From Streptomyces sp. NBC_00654 (GTDB lineage Bacteria > Actinomycetota > Actinomycetes > Streptomycetales > Streptomycetaceae), in contig NZ_JAPEOB010000001.1 in NCBI RefSeq assembly GCF_026341775.1, positions 1,488,001 through 1,552,000 of the forward strand: 64,000 bases of DNA. Direction: 5' to 3'. The stretch's first letter is position 1, and each line of letters starts with the position of its first letter. Made by a program: the position numbers and the translations under genes. The notes beneath the pieces were generated by a model. The model ran no database searches, was not told the origin of the DNA, and worked only from the letters and a program-made list of their open reading frames with translations. This document shows positions 1-8,065 of this stretch, piece after piece.

Positions 1-170
1 GAGAGGGCGAGGCCGCCGGCGTCCAGGACGCGGGTGGCGGTGGGCCGTGGGCCGGGGGCGTCCTCGGTGTGGATCTCGGCGATCCGTCCGCCGTCGACGG
101 CGACATCGGCGCGGCGGGCGGGGGTGGCGGTGCCGTCGACGACCAGCGCGTCGCGGATGACCAGGTCCAT
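1..170 (-). CDS. N-acyl-D-amino-acid deacylase (D-aminoacylase), N-terminal part
   Basis: Only the first 56 codons are inside the window; the gene runs off the left edge. The ATG is at 170 on the minus strand. The translation begins MDLVIRDALVVDGTATPARR and continues into a G-x-I-A-E-I segment, the small N-terminal beta-sandwich typical of amidohydrolase-superfamily D-aminoacylases and dihydroorotase-like enzymes. The metal-binding HxH motif would lie beyond the edge and cannot be seen. It lies 14 bp downstream of the amino acid deaminase gene and is almost certainly co-transcribed with it. In this family, hydrolysis of N-acyl-D-amino acids would supply free D-amino acids to the deaminase. 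The exact substrate is an inference. Confidence 0.75.
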   Translation of the reverse strand, partial: MDLVIRDALVVDGTATPARRADVAVDGGRIAEIHTEDAPGPRPTATRVLDAGGLAL

Positions 171-184
171 GGGGGCGCCTCTGC

Positions 185-1477
185 TCAGAAGAACGTGCGG
201 ATGTAGTCCGTGACCGTGCCGTCCGCCGTGACCAGCGGAATCAGCTGCCACTTGTCGAAGCTGGTGCAGGGGTGCGACAGGCCCATGCCGACCCAGTCGC
301 CCACCTCCAGCTCCGCGCCCGGCTCCGTACGCACCCAGGTGTGCTGGTCGGAGAGACCGGTGACCGTGAGTCCCGTCGCGGGCCGCACCGAGCCGTCCCG
401 GCCGGAGCGGACGACCTGCGCCTCGGGGAGGTCGAGGTCGTACGCCGCGTCGCGCTTGCCCGCGTTGAGGAAGGCCTGCTCGCCGGTCGGGCGGGACACC
501 ACCTGGGCCCAGAGCCGGAAGGCGGGCTGGAGCGTGCCCTCCCCGGGGATCCGGTTGAAGGGGGTGAGGCGCTTGTAGTGGCCGTCGTCGTGCGAGACAT
601 AGGCGCCCGAGCGCAGCAGCTTCAGCACGGGCAGGCTCAGCGCGGGGATCCCGGCGAACACCTCCGCCACCGTGTCGAACCAGGCGCTGCCGCCCGCGCT
701 GATCACGATCTCCTCGCAGCCGGCGAAGCGCCCCTCCGCGTCGAGGCCGGACGCCAGCGCCACGAGGCGCCGCAGCCACTCCTGTACGCGCTCCGGGGTC
801 GCGCCCGGGACCTCGCCCTCGTACCCGGCGACGCCCACCAGACGCAGGGTCCCGGCGGCGGCCACCGCGTCCGCGACCGCCGCGCAGTCCGCGTCGCTCC
901 GGGCGCCGGTGCGCGCGCCCTCGCCCGCGCCCAGCTCCACGACGACATCGACCGGGCGGCCGGCCCCCGCGTCGCGCAGGGCCTCCTCCATCAGCTCGAC
1001 GCCGCGCACCGAGTCCACGTAGCAGATGAAGCGGAACTCCGGGTCGGCCGCCAGCTCACCGGCCAGCCAGCGCAGCGCCACCGCGTCGACGACCTCGTTG
1101 GCCAGGAAGATCCGTCGGATGCCGTACGCCCGGTAGACCCGCGCCTGGTGCGGGACGGCCGCGGTGATGCCCCAGGCACCGCGCTCCAGCTGGTCGGCGA
1201 AGAGCCGCGGCGACATCGACGTCTTGCCGTGCGGGGCGAACAGCAGGCCGTGGCGCTCGGCGTACGTCTCCAGCAGCGCGAGGTTGTGCTCGACCGACTC
1301 GGCGGACAGCGCGAGCACCGGGGTGGTGAAACCGCCCGTGAAGAGGTTGCGGCGCTCGGCGGCCAGGGCGCCGACACTCAGGCCGTTGGCGTCGGGCGGC
1401 AGCGACTTGAACCGGTGGTCGACACGCTCCTCGGCGAGGCCGGACACGGTGTGGAGGGCGGGGCGGTCGGCTGCCAA
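185..1477 (-). CDS. PLP-dependent amino acid deaminase, D-serine dehydratase-like (alanine racemase fold)
   Basis: A 430-residue protein with an alanine-racemase N-terminal barrel; the PLP lysine lies in the PHGKT motif near residue 85. The C-terminal D-serine-dehydratase-like domain carries an H-P-C pair in LSHPCTSFDKW that resembles the zinc site of eukaryotic-type D-serine dehydratases. Such enzymes deaminate D-amino acids to 2-oxo acids through an enamine/imine. The start chosen is TTG at 1477, because GAGGAG lies 6 nt upstream. The frame is open to 1528, but the extra residues (Cys-rich, MRNGCCIW) overlap the probable operator and look non-coding. It is followed by the D-aminoacylase and divergent from the kinase/IclR/RidA/GntP genes. 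RidA nearby fits, since it hydrolyses the reactive enamine/imine product. Confidence 0.85.
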   Translation of the reverse strand: MAADRPALHTVSGLAEERVDHRFKSLPPDANGLSVGALAAERRNLFTGGFTTPVLALSAESVEHNLALLETYAERHGLLFAPHGKTSMSPRLFADQLERGAWGITAAVPHQARVYRAYGIRRIFLANEVVDAVALRWLAGELAADPEFRFICYVDSVRGVELMEEALRDAGAGRPVDVVVELGAGEGARTGARSDADCAAVADAVAAAGTLRLVGVAGYEGEVPGATPERVQEWLRRLVALASGLDAEGRFAGCEEIVISAGGSAWFDTVAEVFAGIPALSLPVLKLLRSGAYVSHDDGHYKRLTPFNRIPGEGTLQPAFRLWAQVVSRPTGEQAFLNAGKRDAAYDLDLPEAQVVRSGRDGSVRPATGLTVTGLSDQHTWVRTEPGAELEVGDWVGMGLSHPCTSFDKWQLIPLVTADGTVTDYIRTFF

Positions 1478-1498
1478 GACGGACTCCTCGAAGTGTTC

Positions 1499-1515
1499 GT
1501 TGCACCATATGCAAC
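1499..1515. promoter_or_regulatory. Palindromic operator candidate between divergent operons (probable IclR site)
   Basis: The sequence GTTGCA-N5-TGCAAC is a perfect 6-bp inverted repeat. It is followed about 6 bp later by a degenerate second copy (attgcgcatatcg). It lies 22 bp upstream of the TTG start of the deaminase gene and 101 bp upstream of the kinase GTG. The A/T content is locally raised, as at a promoter. The only regulator in the locus is the IclR-family protein at 2722-3480, and that family often binds palindromes of this size, so autoregulation of both arms is inferred. Confidence 0.5.
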
Positions 1516-1615
1516 ACCCATTGCGCATATCGCTCGATGCTGTCTAACATCCGAGCCGATGCCGGGTCAATGGTGAGAGCCGGTGCCGCACGCCCGATCA
1601 TCGAGGAGCCCCAGA

Positions 1616-2725
1616 GTGCCCGGACCCGCAGCAGGGACGACCAGCGCCGCCGCGACCCCCGACGTGGTGTGTCTCGGTGAGTCCATGGTGACGTTCCGGC
1701 CCTCACGGCCCGGCCGCCTCGCCGACGTCCCCTCCTTCGGCCGCGGCATCGGCGGAGCCGAGTCCAACGTCGCCTGCGCGCTCGCCGCCGCCGGGCACCG
1801 GGTGGCCTGGGTCAGCCGGGTCGGGGCCGACGGCTTCGGCGACCACCTCGTCGAGGCCATCGCCGCGTACGGGGTCGACACCTCCGCGGTCCGCCGCGAC
1901 CCGGACCGCCCCACCGGCGTCTACTTCCGCACCGCCACGGACCGGGCCACCGACACCCACGAGGTGGCGTACTACCGGGCAGGCTCCGCCGCCTCCGCGA
2001 TGTCCCCCCACAACGTCCCCCACGAGACGCTGTCCGTCGGCCGCTTCCTGCACCTGTCCGGCATCACGGCCGCGCTCTCCGCGGACTGTCTGGCCCTGCT
2101 CCACGAACTGACCGCACCCCGGTCCGGCCGCCCGCTGATCTCCTTCGACGTGAACCACCGGCCCGGCCTGTGGCGCGGCAGCGAGGCGGGACCGGACGTC
2201 CTGCTCGACCTCGCACGCCGCGCCGACCTGGTCTTCGTCGGGGAGGACGAGGCGGACGAGGCCTGGGGGCTGAAGGGCGCGGACGCCATCCGCGCGGCCC
2301 TGCCCGAACCCACGCTGCTCGTCGTCAAGCGCGGCGCGGAGGGGGCCACGGTCTACTCGTCACCCCGGCCGGGCGCCCACCTGGGCCCCCGCCCCGGACC
2401 CTGCGCCGACACCGCCGCCGCGGCGGCGACCGACACCGTCACCGACGTGCCCGCGCTTCATGTCGACGTCGTCGCCCCGGTCGGAGCGGGCGACGCCTTC
2501 GCCGCCGGGTTCCTCTCCGCCACCCTGCGCGGCCTGTCCGTCCGCGACCGCGCCCGGCACGGCCATCTGATGGCCGCCGCCGTCCTCACCGTGCCCGGCG
2601 ACCTCACCGACCCGCCGCCGCGCGAGCGCGCCGACCGCCTCGCCGCCCTCGACGACGACGCCTGGGGGAGACTTCGTCTCGGCCCCGGGTGGACGGGGGA
2701 CGACCAGGAGGTACGTACGACATGA
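1616..2725 (+). CDS. PfkB-family carbohydrate kinase (2-keto-3-deoxygluconate kinase type)
   Basis: A 369-residue ribokinase-family kinase. The N-terminal strand VVCLGESMVTF and the C-terminal signature GAGDAFAAGFLSA (the catalytic Asp is in GAGD) are both intact. The sequence around GESMVTF resembles 2-dehydro-3-deoxygluconate kinases, which phosphorylate KDG at C6. GTG at 1616 is chosen because GAGGAG lies 7 nt upstream; an upstream frame-open stretch from 1583 lacks an RBS. A low-complexity Ala/Pro/Asp insert near residues 255-285 is not typical of the family. Its stop overlaps the ATG of the IclR gene by 4 nt, so the two are translationally coupled. Substrate assignment is by similarity only; the deaminase/RidA context leaves open a kinase for another sugar acid. 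Confidence 0.85.
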   Translation: MPGPAAGTTSAAATPDVVCLGESMVTFRPSRPGRLADVPSFGRGIGGAESNVACALAAAGHRVAWVSRVGADGFGDHLVEAIAAYGVDTSAVRRDPDRPTGVYFRTATDRATDTHEVAYYRAGSAASAMSPHNVPHETLSVGRFLHLSGITAALSADCLALLHELTAPRSGRPLISFDVNHRPGLWRGSEAGPDVLLDLARRADLVFVGEDEADEAWGLKGADAIRAALPEPTLLVVKRGAEGATVYSSPRPGAHLGPRPGPCADTAAAAATDTVTDVPALHVDVVAPVGAGDAFAAGFLSATLRGLSVRDRARHGHLMAAAVLTVPGDLTDPPPRERADRLAALDDDAWGRLRLGPGWTGDDQEVRTT

Positions 2726-3480
2726 GCCAGACCGTCGACCGGGCGCTGAGCATCCTGCCGCTGCTCGCCCAGGGGCCCGCCGACCTCGGCCAGGTCGCCG
2801 AGCGGCTCGGCGTCCACAAGTCCACGGCGCTGCGCCTGCTCCGTACGCTCCACGAGCACGGACTCGTCTACCGCCAGCAGGACCAGCGCTACCGCCTCGG
2901 CGCCCGTCTCTTCGCGCTCGCCCAGGAAGCCGTCGAGAACCTCGACGTACGCGAGATCGCCCACCCCCACCTCGTCGAACTCAACGACCGGTGCGGACAC
3001 ACCGTCCACCTCGCCGTGTACGAGGAGCACGAGGTCCTCTACATCGACAAGGTCGAGAGCCGCTACCCGGTCCGGATGTACTCACGGATCGGCAAACCCG
3101 TCGCGATCACCGTCGCCGCGGTCGCCAAACTGCTGCTCGCCGACCTGACCGAGGCCGAGCGGCGGGCGATCGCCGAGACGCTCGACTACCCCATGTACAC
3201 GTCCCGTTCCGTCCCCGGCGCGGGTGCGTTCCTCAAGGAACTCGCCGTCGTACGCGAACAGGGCTGGGCCACCGACCTCGGTGGCCACGAGGAGTCCATC
3301 AACTGCATCGGGGCCCCGATCCGCGGCGCGGACGGCCGGGTCGTCGCCGCGATGTCGGTCTCGGCCCCCAACGTGGTCGTCACCGCGGAGGAACTCCTCA
3401 CCCTGCTCCCGCTGGTGCGCCGTACCGCCGACGCCATCAGCCGGGAGTACTCCGGCACCACCCCACTCAAGAAAGCCTGA
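2722..3480 (+). CDS. IclR-family transcriptional regulator
   Basis: A 252-residue protein with an N-terminal winged helix-turn-helix (residues 5-60, with the recognition helix around GVHKSTALRLLRTL). A C-terminal IclR effector-binding domain includes GHTVHLAVYEEHEVLYIDKV and ESINCIGAPI. IclR proteins usually repress adjacent catabolic genes and release DNA on binding a small acid. The ATG at 2722 overlaps the kinase stop codon. It sits inside the operon it probably controls, and the palindrome at 1499-1515 is the candidate site. Confidence 0.92.
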   Translation: MSQTVDRALSILPLLAQGPADLGQVAERLGVHKSTALRLLRTLHEHGLVYRQQDQRYRLGARLFALAQEAVENLDVREIAHPHLVELNDRCGHTVHLAVYEEHEVLYIDKVESRYPVRMYSRIGKPVAITVAAVAKLLLADLTEAERRAIAETLDYPMYTSRSVPGAGAFLKELAVVREQGWATDLGGHEESINCIGAPIRGADGRVVAAMSVSAPNVVVTAEELLTLLPLVRRTADAISREYSGTTPLKKA

Positions 3481-3485
3481 TCGTC

Positions 3486-3896
3486 ATGACCGAGAAGATC
3501 TCCCTCACGCCCAGCACCCACGCCGCCCCGCCCGCGAAGTTCTCGCACGGTGTGAAGAAGGGCAACATCCTCCAGGTCGCCGGCCAGGTCGGCTTCCTGC
3601 CCGCCGTGGCCGGTGAGCCCGCCACCGTCGTCGGCCCGACGCTGCGCGAGCAGACCCTGCAGACCTTCGCCAACGTCAAGGCGATCCTCGAAGAGGGCGG
3701 CGCCACCTGGGACGACGTGATGATGATGCGCGTCTACCTCACCGACGTCGGCCACTTCGCCGAGATGAACGAGATCTACAACGCGTACTTCGAGGAGCAG
3801 GGCCTCGCGGCCCCCGCCTCGGCCCGTACGACGGTCTACGTCGGCCTCCCCAAGGGCCTGCTCATCGAGATCGACGCGCTCGCGGTCCTCGGCTGA
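3486..3896 (+). CDS. RidA/YjgF/Rid family enamine/imine deaminase
   Basis: A 136-residue RidA-family protein. Members hydrolyse reactive 2-aminoacrylate-type enamines/imines released by PLP dehydratases to keto acids plus ammonia. The conserved central ARTTVYVGLPKGLLIEIDA carries the arginine that binds the substrate carboxylate in the family. ATG at 3486 is 5 bp after the IclR stop, so it belongs to the same operon. Its partner is probably the deaminase encoded on the opposite strand at 185-1477. Confidence 0.9.
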   Translation: MTEKISLTPSTHAAPPAKFSHGVKKGNILQVAGQVGFLPAVAGEPATVVGPTLREQTLQTFANVKAILEEGGATWDDVMMMRVYLTDVGHFAEMNEIYNAYFEEQGLAAPASARTTVYVGLPKGLLIEIDALAVLG

Positions 3897-4017
3897 CCGG
3901 CTTGCCCCACCCGCGGTACCGCTCCAGCGACCCGTCCGGCACGGCGCCCCGCACCACGGGGGCGCCGTGCCGCGCTCCCCCCTGCCCGGAACCGCCCCCC
4001 GCCCCCACGGAGTCACC

Positions 4018-5493
4018 ATGCTGCTCGCCGCCACCCCACCGCCGGCCGGGACGCCACCCCACACCGGTGGACTCCTTCTCCTGATCGACGGCACCGCCGG
4101 ACTGCTGACCGTCGCCGCCCTCGGCATCGCCCTTCTCCTCTTCCTGATCATCAAGGTCAGGCTCCAGCCGTTCGTCGCGCTGCTCGCCGTCTCCATAGCC
4201 GTCGGCCTCGGCGCCGGTCTCTCCGTGACCGAACTCTTCGGAACCGTCCAGAAGTCCGCCGCGGTCTCCGTCATCGAATCGGGCATGGGCGGCATCCTCG
4301 GCCATGTCGCGATCATCATCGGACTCGGCACGATGCTCGGCGCGATCCTGGAGGTCTCCGGCGGCGCGGAGGTGCTGAGCACCCGCCTGCTGAACCTCTT
4401 CGGCGAGAAGCGGGCCCCGCTCGCCATGGGCCTCACCGGCCTCATCTTCGGCATCCCGGTCTTCTTCGACGTCGGTATCTTCGTCCTCGCCCCGATCGTG
4501 TACGCCGCCGCCAAGCGCTCCGGCAAATCGATCCTGCTGTACGCGATGCCGCTGCTCGCGGGCCTGTCCATGACCCACGCGTTCCTGCCGCCGCACCCCG
4601 GCCCGGTGGCCGCCGCCGGACTCTTCCAGGTGTCCCTGGGCTGGGTCATCCTGATGGGCGCCGTCGTCGGCATCCCCTCCGTACTCGCCGCGTGGGGCTA
4701 CGCCGCCTGGATCGGCAAGCGGATCTTCGTCGAGGTCCCGCAGGACATGGTCGAGGCCGCCGAGGAGGCCAGGGCGGCCGTCGTCGCCGAACAGCGGGCC
4801 GCCGGGGTCACCCCGCACGAGGCGCCCGTCGCCCTCGGCACGGTGCTCGCGATCATCGGAACCCCGCTGCTCCTGATCCTCGCCGCGACGTTCTCCTCCA
4901 TCGCGCTGGACCCCTCCACACCCCGCTCGGTCATCGAGTTCTTCGGCAACCCGTTCGTGGCCCTGACGATCGCGCTGCTCCTGGCGTACTACCTGCTGGG
5001 CATCCGGCGCGGCTGGTCCCGCAAATCCCTGGAATCGGTCTCCACGTCCTCGCTCAAGCCGGTCGGCAACATCCTGCTGGTGGTCGGCGCGGGCGGCATC
5101 TTCGGCGCCGTGCTCAAGGGCAGCGGCATCGCGGACGCCCTCGCCGACACCTTCAACGACGTCGGCCTGCCGGTCATCCTGCTCGCCTGGCTGATCTCCG
5201 TGGTGCTGCGCGTGGCCCAGGGCTCGGCGACGGTCGCCATCGTCACCACCGCGGGCATCGTCGTCCCGCTGGTCGAGGGCCAGGACATGTCCCAGGCGCA
5301 CCTTGCGCTGATCATCATGGCGATCTCCGCCGGATCGATCTTCGCCTCGCACGTCAACGACGGCGGCTTCTGGATGGTCTCGAAGTACTTCGGCATCCCG
5401 GAGCGCGACACCCTGAAGTCCTGGACGGTCCTGGAGACGGTCCTGTCGGTGGCGGGGTTCGTGGTCGCGGCACTGCTCAGCCTGGTGATCTAG
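4018..5493 (+). CDS. GntP-family gluconate/sugar-acid permease
   Basis: A 491-residue, very hydrophobic protein with about 12-14 predicted membrane helices, matching the length and pattern of GntP transporters. Recognisable family blocks are GLIFGIPVFFDVGIFVLAPI and MTHAFLPPHPGPVA in the middle, and a C-terminal SAGSIFASHVNDGGFW motif. It imports gluconate-like acids, or D-serine in the DsdX subgroup, by proton symport. ATG at 4018 has GGAG 5-6 nt upstream. It is the last gene of the operon and is followed by a hairpin at 5620-5653. The kinase favours a sugar acid as substrate, while the D-amino-acid enzymes would fit a DsdX-like role; I cannot choose between them. Confidence 0.9.
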   Translation: MLLAATPPPAGTPPHTGGLLLLIDGTAGLLTVAALGIALLLFLIIKVRLQPFVALLAVSIAVGLGAGLSVTELFGTVQKSAAVSVIESGMGGILGHVAIIIGLGTMLGAILEVSGGAEVLSTRLLNLFGEKRAPLAMGLTGLIFGIPVFFDVGIFVLAPIVYAAAKRSGKSILLYAMPLLAGLSMTHAFLPPHPGPVAAAGLFQVSLGWVILMGAVVGIPSVLAAWGYAAWIGKRIFVEVPQDMVEAAEEARAAVVAEQRAAGVTPHEAPVALGTVLAIIGTPLLLILAATFSSIALDPSTPRSVIEFFGNPFVALTIALLLAYYLLGIRRGWSRKSLESVSTSSLKPVGNILLVVGAGGIFGAVLKGSGIADALADTFNDVGLPVILLAWLISVVLRVAQGSATVAIVTTAGIVVPLVEGQDMSQAHLALIIMAISAGSIFASHVNDGGFWMVSKYFGIPERDTLKSWTVLETVLSVAGFVVAALLSLVI

Positions 5494-5619
5494 GGGCGTG
5501 TGCCGAGAGTCCCGCCCGGCTCGCGACGCCCGGGTCCGGGACCGCCAGGGTTTCGCCCCGCCCGGGTCCGGGCCCGGCTCCGGGCCGGTTCCGAGGGTTT
5601 CGGTTCGGGCCGGAACACG

Positions 5620-5653
5620 CAGCAGCGCCGCCGGGGGAGCGGCGGCGCTGCTG
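5620..5653. terminator. Bidirectional hairpin terminator between gntP and chitinase genes
   Basis: A perfect 13-bp inverted repeat (CAGCAGCGCCGCC ... GGCGGCGCTGCTG) with an 8-nt loop lies between two convergent genes. There is no T-tract, as is usual in Streptomyces. Confidence 0.7.
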
Positions 5654-5683
5654 GTCAGGGGTGTCGCTCGGGCCTCGGGAGGG

Positions 5684-7408
5684 TTACGGCAGACCGTGGA
5701 CGTGCGGGCCGACCGCGTTCGACCAGGCGTTGCCCGCCGTGGCGTCCCAGTTCGTCGACCAGGTCATCGCGCCGCGCAGGGCCGGGTAGGTCTTGGCCGG
5801 CTTGAAGGAACCGCAGTTGGTGCCCTTGGCCAGGCAGTCCAGGGCGGCGTTCACGACGGACGGGGCGACGTAGCCGCTGCCCGCGCCGCGGGTGGAGGCG
5901 GGGACCCCGAGACCGACCTGCGAGGCGTCGAGACCGCCCTCCAGCTGGATGCAGGCCAGCGCGGTGAGGAAGTCCACCGAGCCCTGCGAGTAGACCTTGC
6001 CGTCGCAGCCCAGCATCGAACCGCTGTTGTAGTACTGCATGTTGACGACAGTCAGGATGTCCTTGATGTTCAGCGCCGTCTTGAAGTACTCACCGGACGT
6101 CGACTGCATGTCGATGGTCTGCGGCGCCATCGTGATGACGAGACCGGAGCCCACCTTCGAGGACAGCGAGCGCAGTGCCTTCGTCATGTAGGTGGAGTTG
6201 AGGCCGTTCTCCAGGTCGATGTCGACCCCGTTGAAGCCGTACTCCTGGATGAGCGCGTGGACGGAGTTCGCGAAGGCCGTGGCGGAGGCGTCGCTGTTGA
6301 CCGAGACGGAGCCCTTCTCGCCGCCGACCGAGATGATGACGTTCTTCCCGGCGGCCTGCTTGGCCTTGATGTCGGCCTTGAACTGGTCGACCGTGTAGCC
6401 GTTCAGTCCGGCACTGTCCAGGTTGAAGGTGACGGCACCCGGCGTCGCCGTGGCGTCCGCGAAGGAGACCGCGATGATGTCGTAGTTCGCGGGGACGTCA
6501 CTGAGCTTCTGGACGGCGGCGCCGTTGTTGAAGTTCTGCCAGTAGCCGGTCACCGCGTGCTTCGGCACCGAGGTCACCGGGCCGGGCCCGGTGTTCTCCT
6601 TCGCCGTACGGGCGCTGACCGCGGCGGACTTGACCGACTCGCCGGCCTCGTTGGTGGCGCTCACCGAGAACTGGTACGCGGTGTCGGCGGCCAGGCCGCT
6701 CACCGTGGCCGAGGTCCCGGTGGCCGCGGTGGCCTTGGCGCCGTCCTTGTAGACGGTGTAACCGGTGGCGCCGGAGACGGCGTTCCAGGAGAGGGCCACG
6801 GAGGACGCCGTCGTCGTACCGGCGGCGAGACCGGCGGGCGCGCCGGGGATCGACGGGCCGGGGTCGGTACCGCCGCCGTCGGGGCCGGTCACCGAGATGT
6901 CGTCGACGAGGTAGGACGCCTGGCCGTACCAGCCGTGGGTGTAGACGGTCACCGAGGTGGTGGACGCGCCGGTCCTGAAGCTGGTGGAGAGCTGCGTCCA
7001 GGCCGTGGAGCCCGGCGACCAGGTGGCGACGTCCGTGGTGCCGGTACCGCTCGCGCCGAGGTAGGCGTAGCCGCCCTGGACCCAGGAGCTGAGCGTGTAC
7101 GTCGAGTTGGGCTTCACGGCCACGGTCTGCGCGCACCTGGCGTTGTCCTGGCCGGCCGGGGTGGCCCTGAGCGCCGACGTACCGCTGCGCACGGGGGAGG
7201 AGACGGCGGCGCCGCTGCCTCCGGAACAGGTCCAGTTGGCGAGTCCGGACTCGAACCCGGCGTTCCTGGCGACGTTGACGTCGGCCGCCTGGGCGCTGCT
7301 GACGAGACCGGTGACGGTCAGGGCTCCGGCCGCGACGACGGCCATGGCACCGCCGAGGACGGGCCGGACGTGACGCATTCTGCGCCTGCTGCCTGCGGAG
7401 CGTTCCAC
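5684..7408 (-). CDS. Secreted GH18 chitinase (CBM - FnIII - GH18)
   Basis: A 574-residue secreted endochitinase-type enzyme. Residues 1-42 form a long signal peptide (Arg-rich start, hydrophobic core, SSAQAA end). Residues 43-176 form a beta-rich carbohydrate-binding module, followed by a Gly/Pro linker and a fibronectin type III domain (about 188-269). The GH18 barrel runs from about 284 to the end, with SVGG near 360 and the catalytic motif FNGVDIDLE at 392-400 (proton donor Glu400). The first Asp of the DxxDxDxE motif is Asn here, as I recall for several Streptomyces bacterial-type GH18 enzymes. The GTG at 7408 has GGAGG 5 nt upstream. The promoter carries a DasR/dre-like operator, so repression by DasR and induction by chitin breakdown products is likely. 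Confidence 0.93.
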   Translation of the reverse strand: MERSAGSRRRMRHVRPVLGGAMAVVAAGALTVTGLVSSAQAADVNVARNAGFESGLANWTCSGGSGAAVSSPVRSGTSALRATPAGQDNARCAQTVAVKPNSTYTLSSWVQGGYAYLGASGTGTTDVATWSPGSTAWTQLSTSFRTGASTTSVTVYTHGWYGQASYLVDDISVTGPDGGGTDPGPSIPGAPAGLAAGTTTASSVALSWNAVSGATGYTVYKDGAKATAATGTSATVSGLAADTAYQFSVSATNEAGESVKSAAVSARTAKENTGPGPVTSVPKHAVTGYWQNFNNGAAVQKLSDVPANYDIIAVSFADATATPGAVTFNLDSAGLNGYTVDQFKADIKAKQAAGKNVIISVGGEKGSVSVNSDASATAFANSVHALIQEYGFNGVDIDLENGLNSTYMTKALRSLSSKVGSGLVITMAPQTIDMQSTSGEYFKTALNIKDILTVVNMQYYNSGSMLGCDGKVYSQGSVDFLTALACIQLEGGLDASQVGLGVPASTRGAGSGYVAPSVVNAALDCLAKGTNCGSFKPAKTYPALRGAMTWSTNWDATAGNAWSNAVGPHVHGLP

Positions 7409-7454
7409 TGTTGCCTCCGGGGGAGTTGGGGGGTGCGTGACGGGGATGCCGGCG

Positions 7455-7490
7455 GGGTCGTACGGGGGGTCGTACGGGGGGTCGTGCGGG
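7455..7490. repeat. Three tandem 12-bp repeats in the chitinase leader
   Basis: The unit gggtcgtacggg occurs at 7455 and 7467, with a one-base variant at 7479, and a decaying fourth copy follows. The array lies 47-82 bp upstream of the chitinase start codon, inside the presumed 5' untranslated region. Its role is unknown. Confidence 0.8.
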
Positions 7491-7570
7491 GGGTGCGGGA
7501 CGTGCCGGACGTACGCAGAGGTGTACGGGGGATGTGGAGCCGAAGAACGGTGGCCACCGCTGGCGGATAA

Positions 7571-7597
7571 ACTGGTCCAGACCAATCGAGTTGTCAA
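7571..7597 (-). promoter_or_regulatory. Chitinase promoter with DasR-type (dre) operator
   Basis: On the minus strand TTGACA (7597-7592) is a perfect -35 box. Downstream of it, 7584-7571 reads TGGTCTGGACCAGT, whose core TGGTCYRGACCA matches the known direct-repeat/dre consensus of Streptomyces chitinase promoters. A possible -10 (AGTTTA) overlaps the far end of the operator with 18-bp spacing. Bound DasR would block the promoter; glucosamine-6-phosphate is the established ligand that releases it. Confidence 0.75.
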
Positions 7598-8065
7598 GAC
7601 CTCTGGCAGCGATGGGCGCCCCAGACGGGTGTTCGACACCTCCTTCGGGAGGGCCCCGGAGGGCCCTCCGGCAGCCGTTTCTTTACGGGAAGATGTCGCC
7701 GCGGCCACCTTGTGGTCCCCTGGTGGGTGACTTCGCGCGAGACCTTCGGACCGTGACGAAGGCGCGCTGTCGAAATGAACCGGAACGCCCCCCGGGACCT
7801 CTCTGACGTGCGCGGATGAAGTGACGGGCCGTCGGGGGCGGCGGGGCTCCGTAACACTCCGCAGTGGTACAGGAGTTAACCAGTCTTGATTTCGTCCTAT
7901 TTGGTACCCGGGCGCCGTCGAGGCGGTGTTCGCATGTTGTCGTATCGGTCCCCGATAAGTGTTCTCTGCCTGGTGAGACGTGGCTAAAGTGCTGGGGCAG
8001 GAGCACCGGGCAGGAGCGAATGCGGCCGACGTCACCACGACGGCCGGAGCTGAACGGGGAAGAGC

